From Candidatus Heimdallarchaeota archaeon (GTDB lineage Archaea; Asgardarchaeota; Heimdallarchaeia; JABLTI01): 13,100 nucleotides of DNA. Below the pieces are notes generated by a model. It made no database searches. It saw only the letters and a program-made list of their open reading frames with translations, and was not told where the DNA came from. The DNA is taken from positions 1-13,100 of the forward strand of contig JAGXNT010000020.1 in assembly GCA_019894765.1 (NCBI GenBank), in the 5' to 3' direction. This document shows, piece by piece, positions 7,201-13,100 of this stretch. The translations under genes were made by a program, and so were the position numbers. The stretch's first letter is position 1. The number at the start of each line of letters is the position of its first letter.

Positions 7201-8409
7201 AATGCGTACTCCCCGTATGATGCTATTCTTAATCAATTGCTTCGAACCTTTCGAGCAGAAATTAATGAGATCTTTAGAAAGGTAGGTTTGGAACCCACAG
7301 AATTAGGTCCCGGATTGTTCCATCGCAGAAAGACCAAATCAGACATTGACCGACTCGGATTTTATTTCGACCTGATTGAACCTCTAAGAGTGTTGGTGTT
7401 ATTAACAATGAGCAAAGCAGTCAGAGAAAAAACGCTAACCTACAATGATTGTTCATTTAAACTTGGTGAACGAGGACAAGAAATTTATCGCGTTAAGAGG
7501 TCTTCACAAGAAAAAATTAGTGAACTGGTTGCCGAAGCATTAGCAGAAACAGTCTTTTATCAGGGAGCAGTCGTTCCTTTTACACAAGCTTTTGAACAAA
7601 ATTTACATTCATTAAGAGCAAGTTTGGAGAACTGCTTGAAAAAAACACAAGAACAAAGACGCTTGACAAAACAAGAAATCCTCCAGTGCTTTGAGGATGC
7701 TCAGTTCGCTCCTATGATTTATTGCCCAGTGGGAAATGAACAACAATTACTAGCAATACACAAGTTTGCTGGAAAAGAGTGTGATCTTTTCAGTAGACGC
7801 GAGGAGGAAATCTTGGAGAACAAGCGATGCCGAGAAACCTTCCGAAAAATAGCTATGAAGAAATGGTTAATCAAAGAACCCATCTCTGGTTCAAAAGTTC
7901 TTCGAGTGACCAAGCACCAACAAAGAGAACAAGACCGAAGTCTTGTTGTTTTATTATTGATGCTTTTTAATGCTCATCAGCGTGATTTCTTTTTTGAAAG
8001 ATTCTCAACTAGCTACATTCGGGAGTTGCTGGGACTCTCTCAGAACCAGGTACAGAGAATCCTCAAGCAAATGGTTTCCAGGGGATTATTACTAAAGGAA
8101 AAAGCCCACACAAAATCCTACTATAGACTTAATGAACTGAATGCCAGTGTGAAGAGACTTCGACTTGTTCTCGGATTGACTCTCACCCATGAAGAAAAAC
8201 AGCAGAGAATCTCAGTATGGAAAAGAATTCCTTTACTTGAGAGATTAGCAAAAGTTGTTTCGAATATTATGATATCATTGGATAACCAATTAACAAATTC
8301 CCTTTGGAATAATTGGTCACCTCCACTCACACTCCAAAGAACCACTTCTTGGATGTCTGAGCAGATAACTGAAAGCAAGAGCTATTACGAATCAGTTGGG
8401 GAAATATGA
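4279..8409 (+). CDS. Giant Cas1 integrase fusion: inactive helicase-like N-terminus, cysteine clusters, Cas1, winged helix
   Basis: 1376 residues. Cas1 joins DNA 3' ends to a target in CRISPR adaptation and in casposon transposition; stand-alone Cas1 is about 300-400 residues. The Cas1 domain here spans about 735-1100. A beta-type N-terminal part contains RIPLNKLQYLYFAGQ (from 789), like the usual IPL..I..V..G pattern. The helical part shows GNQLEGLSNIYFFDVL (E931, the LLGIEG..A..YF motif), SPYDAILNQLL with KVGLEP, GPGLFHRR (H1015, the GFLH motif) and FYFDLIEPLR (D1031, E1034, the LDLMEPFR motif). All four metal-ligand positions are kept; the H-to-D loop is a few residues longer than in E. 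coli Cas1. Residues about 85-300 resemble the RecA2 and winged-helix part of Ski2/Hel308 helicases (AVLLVVNNRYEGE, ADFIIITYTKLWE, then LCELFRGRKTIKELL), but no Walker A or arginine finger is present. A second winged-helix-like segment is near 520-570. Cysteines cluster at 593, 596, 606, 633, 639, and a zinc ribbon is formed by C687-x2-C690 and C712-x2-C715. A C-terminal winged helix lies at about 1240-1290. The domain order outside Cas1 is inference. It overlaps the next gene by 4 nt. Confidence 0.9.
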   Translation: MSDSITATKKLPLSVSLGINAILSEQEDLQTDHLTKFSLHDKKSFLFEQENFVLVSSNKIKRPKVSQPNPELLSLATQRALALKHYSNKAVLLVVNNRYEGELIIKNLNACTSCYKVYTSNPRIQNKIHKDNYAQFQNEADFIIITYTKLWEQVTNRNNPLTEQIVFVNPLTRGNILLDVAKIDMIAGCLHRHKCLKPSFSFFFDEALFPILTKKEYQHLTKAQSTIYFRCSEPTRSTYNNPFQEAIPNLSKNQYQLFILCELFRGRKTIKELLNRFQETFTYKLHLFSQGIFPVELNEQNNNIADFKKRIDLCIYANIVEQLNKWSKKYSKQMQGEVDIDFNLKSGKITSSNKITWQESEKTERFLPLISKKSDSKYYLSALGEAVLAASAFFGGVTSNFSLILRHLRKLLFRQSKTTTKLTVWEIIRFYLVLLGVKEEVVTHCLAQIPEQLDTEAKINMLVEYLKTEFKKMIDSYNGFCATKILGAFEQLMDTEAYLVFQQLKKKENVDEQSWEKRRRDAILLKANNQPLTVMFTANNYHMLRQQAKKLLENLVSEGRLICIQTFDNKGKLTYRYCTQELLDAYPFLQKSCGNCLWFRKRFKTCTFLRLQQAFNPSQVRDEYRTYANGKICVTATACGKHRTRADYDRSGKGTQFTLKVNELTKEMRKVLMSYISGTVTENVYLCFTCREPIAEFGTDSKLFFPKRRVSCSNCATLYLKKNNEKVTIRTEYRHLLRGLYYQETTSLPKILLEKDPTYAFVIYDKESLELDLNESNETSPDLFLCKQRIPLNKLQYLYFAGQRYKELERFLKVLAESDPEQYSYTIQRAEAKEKKNKQDAETTTLLPFTPEKYIFLKDFMTYLHKEGLMTQSFIQARTLSNIGAMLVLKEAYELMEHKHWRYDHKLYAMVDLLIRVNGGVKSSFYGNQLEGLSNIYFFDVLKSEAEQVGLWSWGRVNSRLVKDFFLSFSKTLSNAYSPYDAILNQLLRTFRAEINEIFRKVGLEPTELGPGLFHRRKTKSDIDRLGFYFDLIEPLRVLVLLTMSKAVREKTLTYNDCSFKLGERGQEIYRVKRSSQEKISELVAEALAETVFYQGAVVPFTQAFEQNLHSLRASLENCLKKTQEQRRLTKQEILQCFEDAQFAPMIYCPVGNEQQLLAIHKFAGKECDLFSRREEEILENKRCRETFRKIAMKKWLIKEPISGSKVLRVTKHQQREQDRSLVVLLLMLFNAHQRDFFFERFSTSYIRELLGLSQNQVQRILKQMVSRGLLLKEKAHTKSYYRLNELNASVKRLRLVLGLTLTHEEKQQRISVWKRIPLLERLAKVVSNIMISLDNQLTNSLWNNWSPPLTLQRTTSWMSEQITESKSYYESVGEI

Positions 8410-11400
8410 TGACAAAGAATGTTAATTATAATTCTTGGATGCATAAGGAAGAGAAATATCCGATAAAAGCAACAAAACCACGCCAATGGACAACCATATA
8501 CAAACAACCAGCATCACTACCACAGAAAGAGCTGAATCTTTGCTGGCAGGATCTTCTCCCGAGTTATGCCCAATCGTTAGCAGAAGTGATTGAATCAATT
8601 ATTGGAAGCGCACATCCTTATATGCATCAAAAGCAAGCATTAGAGTACTTGCTAGAATCAACAACAAAACGCGAAAACACAGGATTAATCATCAATGGTG
8701 GAACTTATTCTGGTAAGTCGCTGTCCTTCAGTATTCCCGGGATAGTGAAATTGCTTGGAGAAGAAACAGATTTTATTGTAGTGTTCTATCCTTCTAAACA
8801 GCTGTTATTGGATCAATTTGAACGGATGAAAGAGTATCTTGTGCGATTGGAAGAAACATCAGGTGCAAGATTAACCTGTAAAGTGTACAGCGGAGATATT
8901 GGTAAAACAAAAGCCAATAATGAAGTCCTTGCCCAAGAACATCAACAAGAACTTTATGGCACAGAACAAAATCCACCAAATATTTTACTCGCGACTTTCG
9001 ACAAGGTTTGGTATCAGCTCATTGCTGGGAAAAAGACTCCCCTCCTTGAAAAAATCATGGAATGTCAATATCTGGTATTCGATGAAATTCATGCATTCGA
9101 AGGATTTGCTGCAGCAATCATACGAGGATTTGTCAAAATCCATCTGAAGAGAAATCCCCTTTGTCATGTCATTCTCTCCTCTGCTACTATAGACAATGTT
9201 GATGGTTTCAGGGATGATTTTCTACCAAACGCTCGCATTATCACTTGTCCTCCTGTCCGTGGAGATCAAGAATACCTCGGAATCACAGTTGATCATGTTG
9301 TTTCCATTCTTGCAGAGTTATGGGATGAATTAGAAAGCACACCTGGAAAATTCTGTCTTGTTTTTCTCGACTCTAAAGCAGAGATTGAGGTGCTTTTCGG
9401 AAAACTATGTCAGAAGCTAAAACAAGATAATTCGTTTTTTGATGAAGGAACAGTAGGAATGATTCATGCTGATCTTCCCTATTATCAACGAAAGAAAATA
9501 CTGGATGAGGTTCGAAAAAAACTCGAAAACAATATCCGTATACTACTTTCTTCCTCTGTTTTAGAGTTAGGTGTCAACTTACCAAATATTCAAGTAGTAA
9601 TCAACATCGGGATTCCGATTACTCAAAAAGATGGTATTATCCAAAGGATGGCTCGCAATCGTTCTATACCAGGTGATAAGCGAGTGAATATTTTCATGTT
9701 CAACTTAGCTGATAGACGGGATGCATTTTATTGGAACCACCAAGAACTTCTTGCGGATATCCTTGAGACAAATGCGTGTAATCCTATTCTCTATCCTAAA
9801 CAAAATTCAAAAATTCTTGCTGGATTGATTATTCTTCACTTGCGATATGGTTTTACTAAATTTGATAAACTAATGCAGTATTTTCTACAAGATGGAGTTG
9901 ATGTATATCAACTTGCCCGACAACAATATACAAAACTTGTCAGTTTGATGGTCTTAAAGAAAGAGTACGGAGAAATTTTGTTCACCAGTCAGGGAGAAAG
10001 CATAGTTCGGGAACAAGCAATGAATGATAAAAACCTTATTCCTTTCTCTATACGAGCTATTGCTAGTAATTGGTCTATCATACAAGAAGTGGGTTTGCAA
10101 TCCAATTGGAATACAAATAAGTCAATTCAGATAGGTTCTATCTCTGCCATGGATGTTTTAAGGAGAGCTTTGCCTGGTAATATTATTGTGCGCAACAAGC
10201 AAAAGTTCCTTGTCACAGAGATTAATCATTACGATACAAGTATTCGAGTGAAAAAATTTGTAACAAAAGAGCAAGGATTCTTCTCACAGAAATCCAACCG
10301 GTTATATGATCCAACAGTTACATTGGGAGTTTTCCCAAAAAAAACTAGAGGAACAAAACTGTTAGAAGTTAAGTTTGGGCAACTTTTTGTTCACCGCCGA
10401 CCTGCTGCAGTTGCAAATTTCAATCCAGATAATCGTTATTCTCAAGAAATTAGACAACAAGCTGACCAGTCATTTTTCTGGCAAAAACTAACCCCCCAAG
10501 AGTCTGAAGAGTTTGCTCTTACCGAGCAATCAGAAGGAATCGTATTCTCATTAATGACTGATTTACCTAAATCTAATAACTTAACCAATAAGAAAGTCTT
10601 GGAGTACTTTGGGAAAGTTTTACGAATTGAAATTGAAGCTGTTTTGTCAATTCCTATCACTGAGTTAACATTAGTGTATAATGCTAACCAATTAGCTCTT
10701 TATGACAAAGGGGGTTCAAATGGTAATACTGCTTTTCTATTTACTCAGTTTCAGCGAGTTGCTCAGCAAGCTCTGAAAAGATTAAATAATTGTCCTTGTA
10801 ATCGAGGTTGTGAGTATTGTTATGGAGAAATATTAGGATTATTACCAGAAGGAATGAAGACAATCTTACAAACTCTTATCAAAGATTTAGCAAGGATAGA
10901 AGGACAAACACAAGCTAGAGAGCTGAGTGCAGTCCCAGATTACCAACTGAATTATCAAGAGAGTCGTATTGTTGCTCTTTCAGACATTCATTTAACCAGT
11001 GAGTACTGTTATCAAGAAGAATTTTTTGAAGCAATAACGTTGCTAACCAAACAAGCTGATGTTTTTCTTATTAATGGTGATCTTCTCGACAAAGTATCTG
11101 AAGAGGGTTGGGAAGCTTTTCGAAAGCTGAGAACACTAGCACTCCAAGAAGGATTCTGGTCTAAATTAGTATTTATACGGAGTTCTTCGATCCACGACGG
11201 TAATCTAGAGCAATTCTCTGGTTTACTGCATGAAGATTATGCTCGATTTGAGTTGGGTTCAGAGCAAGTTCTGTTTGTTCATGGGAACAAAGTTGGGATA
11301 AATACTACTACTATGAAAGAAAACAGTATGGAACCCACTGCTATTAAATCTAAAAGAGAATTGGTTGAGCGAGGGAGAAGCTGGTTACCTACAATAACTC

Positions 11401-11582
11401 CAGAAACCCATCTAGTATTCGGTCATCTGCATACTCGTTTCTATAATGAACGCTTTCGAGTCTATGGTCTTGGTCATTGGACTGTCAAAGGTGCTCCTTA
11501 CCATCATCAATGTGTGATGATACTTGATTCCAGTTTTTTTGATACACTAAGACTTTTCTCTTACAAAGAATTGAAATACTAG
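8406..11582 (+). CDS. MrfA/YprA-like SF2 helicase fused to a calcineurin-like metallophosphoesterase
   Basis: 1058 residues. The helicase motifs are seen in order: a Q-like HPYMHQKQA, Walker A GGTYSGKS (98-105, K104), DEIH (226-229), SSAT (258-261), motif V VLELGVNLP (385-393) and motif VI QRMARNRSIPG (413 onward, with Ala where QRxGRxGR has its first Gly). Residues about 570-680 match the DUF1998-helicase beta region (IGSISAMDVLRRALPGNIIV). Cysteines C796-x-C798-x3-C802-x2-C805 form the MZB zinc site of MrfA-type helicases. From about 850 a metallophosphoesterase follows: SDIH (D860, H862), NGDLLD (D892, D895), SSIHDGN (H930, D931), VHGN (H959) and FGHLH (H1007, H1009). The usual GNH(D/E) Asn is replaced by Ile929, so metal binding may be altered. 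In Bacillus, MrfA works with the nuclease MrfB; here a nuclease-like domain is fused. It starts on the ATGA overlap with the Cas1-fusion gene, so the two are translationally coupled. Likely an ATP-driven DNA translocase with DNA-end or nucleotide processing; substrate unknown. Confidence 0.92.
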   Translation: MMTKNVNYNSWMHKEEKYPIKATKPRQWTTIYKQPASLPQKELNLCWQDLLPSYAQSLAEVIESIIGSAHPYMHQKQALEYLLESTTKRENTGLIINGGTYSGKSLSFSIPGIVKLLGEETDFIVVFYPSKQLLLDQFERMKEYLVRLEETSGARLTCKVYSGDIGKTKANNEVLAQEHQQELYGTEQNPPNILLATFDKVWYQLIAGKKTPLLEKIMECQYLVFDEIHAFEGFAAAIIRGFVKIHLKRNPLCHVILSSATIDNVDGFRDDFLPNARIITCPPVRGDQEYLGITVDHVVSILAELWDELESTPGKFCLVFLDSKAEIEVLFGKLCQKLKQDNSFFDEGTVGMIHADLPYYQRKKILDEVRKKLENNIRILLSSSVLELGVNLPNIQVVINIGIPITQKDGIIQRMARNRSIPGDKRVNIFMFNLADRRDAFYWNHQELLADILETNACNPILYPKQNSKILAGLIILHLRYGFTKFDKLMQYFLQDGVDVYQLARQQYTKLVSLMVLKKEYGEILFTSQGESIVREQAMNDKNLIPFSIRAIASNWSIIQEVGLQSNWNTNKSIQIGSISAMDVLRRALPGNIIVRNKQKFLVTEINHYDTSIRVKKFVTKEQGFFSQKSNRLYDPTVTLGVFPKKTRGTKLLEVKFGQLFVHRRPAAVANFNPDNRYSQEIRQQADQSFFWQKLTPQESEEFALTEQSEGIVFSLMTDLPKSNNLTNKKVLEYFGKVLRIEIEAVLSIPITELTLVYNANQLALYDKGGSNGNTAFLFTQFQRVAQQALKRLNNCPCNRGCEYCYGEILGLLPEGMKTILQTLIKDLARIEGQTQARELSAVPDYQLNYQESRIVALSDIHLTSEYCYQEEFFEAITLLTKQADVFLINGDLLDKVSEEGWEAFRKLRTLALQEGFWSKLVFIRSSSIHDGNLEQFSGLLHEDYARFELGSEQVLFVHGNKVGINTTTMKENSMEPTAIKSKRELVERGRSWLPTITPETHLVFGHLHTRFYNERFRVYGLGHWTVKGAPYHHQCVMILDSSFFDTLRLFSYKELKY

Positions 11583-11590
11583 AAATCAAA

Positions 11591-11652
11591 GTTTTTATTC
11601 CTGTCCTATTTGCCCATATTTTGTGACAACAATTGCAACCCCTTCTAGGACA
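11591..11652 (+). terminator. Weak terminator region between convergent genes
   Basis: The 109 bp between the helicase gene and the TPR gene hold no coding sequence. A T-tract at 11591-11599 lies 9 nt after the helicase stop and fits oligo-T termination in archaea. TGTCCTA (11602-11608) and TAGGACA (11646-11652) can pair across a long loop. Both are weak signals. I see no terminal inverted repeat matching the left side of the operon. Confidence 0.3.
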
Positions 11653-11691
11653 ATAAATGATAAAATTGACTGCAAAATTATTATTTTTGAT

Positions 11692-12615
11692 TTAAGTAAC
11701 AAGGTCTGATAGATAATCATTAAAGACGGATTGTTCGAGGATGTGAGTAATCATTTCTGGTGCTAAAGACAAACATTTCTGAAGATTAGATACCGCATCT
11801 TCTCTATTAGATTGGTTTGCGGCAACAAAAGCGAGATGAAAGAAGATGCAAGAATCTTCAGGATACAGTTCTCGTGCTTCAATTAACAAGGGATAGGCTT
11901 GATCATATTGCTGTTGTTTTACATATATAATTGCTAATGCCATAAGAGAAGCATGAGCAGTGGGATTAATATCCAAAGCACGATTTAGTGCTTGAATTGC
12001 TTTTGTTATTTCACCTAACTCGTAATAAGATTCAGATATATTATGCCAAGCTGTAAATAAGTCAGGAAGAACTTCCAGCAATTTGTAATTATAAACAATT
12101 GCTTTGAGATATTTTTTGTTCTTTAGATAAAATTGAGCTAAAAAAGTCAATACTCGAAAATCGTTGGGATACTCTTCTAGAAGTAGGAGAAAAGCTTCTT
12201 CATAGGTTTTTCCTTGCATTGCATATTGTATGGTCCTCATGTAGAGAGATCCATGTTTCTGTTCTAATTCCAAACCTTTACGATAACTTACTATTGCTTG
12301 TTGGATGTCACCTTTACGATATTGTGCTAAACTAAGATTATTCCAGAGAGCTTTTTCTTCTGGATTAAGTGTTATTGCTTTTTGAAGTAATTTAATTGCT
12401 TCTTTTTGGTTCCCCAAATTAGAATATGTAGCTCCAGCTAAGTTTAAGAAATAGACATTCTCAGGATTAATTTCTAATTGTCTCAAACTATGAAAAAGAA
12501 AATCATTTGATTGTTCTTGGAATTCCCGTTCAAAATTTTGTGATTCTTTGTTCGATACATCACATATATGAAGCATTTCAAGAATCATTTCATCTGAAGA
12601 GATTAACTCAATCAT
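11692..12615 (-). CDS. Tetratricopeptide repeat (TPR) protein
   Basis: 307 residues, with about six or seven 34-residue TPR units starting near residue 53. Typical positions are visible, such as YSNLGNQKEAIKLLQKAITL, YRKGDIQQAIVSYRKGLEL and YYELGEITKAIQALNRALDI, each with the W/L-G-Y-A-A-P style pattern and a Pro after the second helix. TPR arrays form a superhelical surface for protein binding; the partner is unknown. No enzyme domain, signal peptide or membrane segment is seen, so it is probably cytosolic. The first 50 residues are acidic and lack a known motif. Met1 is used as the start; Met10 and Met14 are alternatives, since no Shine-Dalgarno is clear. The gene faces the operon convergently and diverges from tyrS, so it is its own transcription unit and probably not part of the Cas1 system. 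Confidence 0.9.
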   Translation of the reverse strand: MIELISSDEMILEMLHICDVSNKESQNFEREFQEQSNDFLFHSLRQLEINPENVYFLNLAGATYSNLGNQKEAIKLLQKAITLNPEEKALWNNLSLAQYRKGDIQQAIVSYRKGLELEQKHGSLYMRTIQYAMQGKTYEEAFLLLLEEYPNDFRVLTFLAQFYLKNKKYLKAIVYNYKLLEVLPDLFTAWHNISESYYELGEITKAIQALNRALDINPTAHASLMALAIIYVKQQQYDQAYPLLIEARELYPEDSCIFFHLAFVAANQSNREDAVSNLQKCLSLAPEMITHILEQSVFNDYLSDLVT

Positions 12616-12650
12616 ATAAACAACTCTGTGTAAACTCTAAGGAATTATTC

Positions 12651-12660
12651 TTTATAAAGC
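12651..12660 (-). promoter_or_regulatory. Candidate TATA box for the TPR gene
   Basis: The near-palindromic CTTTATAAAG lies about 40 bp upstream of the TPR start codon on the minus strand, which would place transcription start about 10-15 nt before the ATG. Because it is a palindrome it could in principle also serve tyrS, but it lies over 130 bp from that start. Confidence 0.4.
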
Positions 12661-12789
12661 ACAAAATTAAAGATAGGATTAAAGGAATAGCAGAATTCAA
12701 AAATAGGGTAGCTAATTATGATATTATTAATAGAATAGATTACTAGACTATTAACTATCTGGAACTGGATAACCGAGGAGCTACAAAAA

Positions 12790-13100
12790 ATGAAAATGGA
12801 AGAAAAAATACGATTGATCACGAGAAATGCAGAAGAAGTGATCAGAACAGAAGAGATCGAACCACTCTTCAAACGAAAAAAGATACCAAATGCTTACATT
12901 GGTTTCGAGTTAAGCGGGAAACTGCATATAGGAAATGGTTTGCTTTGCGCAATGAAAATGCATGATTTAGTTGATGCAGGTGTTCATATGACCATTTTTC
13001 TCGCTGACTGGCATAGTTGGGTTAATAATAAACTAGATGGTGATTTGGAGAAAATCCGAATTTCCGGTGAATACTTTATTGATGGTTATAAAGCTCTTGG
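12790..13100 (+). CDS. tyrS: Tyrosyl-tRNA synthetase, N-terminal part (cut by the window edge)
   Basis: 103 codons are visible. The enzyme charges tRNA-Tyr with tyrosine using ATP in the cytosol. The class I catalytic start is clear: AYIGFELSGKLHIGNGLL (the HIGH-type signature, here HIGN), then FLADWHSWVNNKLDGDLEKI, which matches the archaeal/eukaryal TyrRS branch where LAD.H.W.N.K follows the signature. The GFE[IL]SG and H[IL]G[TN]G forms are those I associate with Pyrococcus and crenarchaeal-type enzymes, so the departures from GFEPSG and HIGH are not defects. GAGGAG at 12775-12780 lies 9 nt before the ATG and supports the start; a second Met is at residue 3. The KMSKS loop lies beyond the window. 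It is a housekeeping gene that bounds the accessory region. Confidence 0.92.
   Translation, partial: MKMEEKIRLITRNAEEVIRTEEIEPLFKRKKIPNAYIGFELSGKLHIGNGLLCAMKMHDLVDAGVHMTIFLADWHSWVNNKLDGDLEKIRISGEYFIDGYKAL

Noticed and set aside
8406..11582. DISARM or Dpd system assignment for the helicase
   Set aside because: DUF1998-like features are shared, but no methyltransferase, PLD nuclease or queuosine-like genes are present and the partner is a Cas1 fusion.
12507..12872. Short frames overlapping the TPR and tyrS starts on opposite strands
   Set aside because: They cross the intergenic region and overlap genuine coding starts, with low-complexity Ile/Ser-rich translations.
12907..12935. Defective HIGH motif (HIGN) in the synthetase
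   Set aside because: The H[IL]G[TN]G form with GFE[IL]SG is normal in one archaeal TyrRS branch, so it is not a sign of decay.

Overview
The window looks archaeal. It is AT-rich, with dense genes and Shine-Dalgarno-like sites before some starts. At the right edge it carries the first third of a tyrosyl-tRNA synthetase of the archaeal type with GFE[IL]SG and H[IL]G[TN]G motifs. The left part holds a solo TnpB and a free-standing LAGLIDADG protein with an archaeal flavour. An Asgard or related lineage would fit, but this is an inference from style and no marker gene settles it.

Layout from left to right: (1) 1-536, a non-coding or decayed margin with a hairpin and U-tract, a 13-bp direct repeat and a doubtful short minus-strand frame. 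(2) 537-2150 minus, a solo TnpB (RuvC nuclease) with no tnpA; a pseudoknot-capable segment in its 3' end is the expected place for an omega RNA. (3) 2151-2321, a divergent promoter region with a 9-bp inverted repeat. (4) 2322-3977 plus, a two-motif LAGLIDADG protein with an XRE-type helix-turn-helix. (5) 3978-4278, a gene-free stretch with a GC-rich, strongly self-complementary block, a hairpin-T terminator and the promoter side of the next operon. (6) 4279-11582 plus, a tightly coupled two-gene operon (ATGA overlap) and the centre of interest. (7) 11692-12615 minus, a TPR protein. (8) 12790 to the edge, tyrS.

The operon is the candidate undescribed system. Its first gene encodes a 1376-residue protein with a complete Cas1 integrase domain (about residues 735-1100). 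The likely metal ligands E931, H1015, D1031 and E1034 are all present. The Cas1 domain sits behind what looks like a catalytically dead RecA2 and winged-helix half of a Ski2/Hel308-like helicase and two cysteine clusters, and is followed by a C-terminal winged helix. The second gene encodes a 1058-residue active-looking SF2 helicase of the MrfA/YprA type (DUF1998 region plus four-cysteine MZB cluster) fused to a calcineurin-like metallophosphoesterase. No CRISPR repeats, Cas2, Cas4, effector cas genes or PolB are present, so this is neither an ordinary adaptation module nor a casposon as described. The simplest reading is a DNA-processing and integrating machine: a helicase with an attached nuclease prepares DNA ends and the Cas1 fusion joins them to a target. 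It could serve as a mobile-element integrase, a defence or memory module without CRISPR, or a repair system. Nothing in the sequence decides between these.

The neighbourhood (TnpB, LAGLIDADG, Cas1 fusion) next to a housekeeping gene suggests an accessory island.
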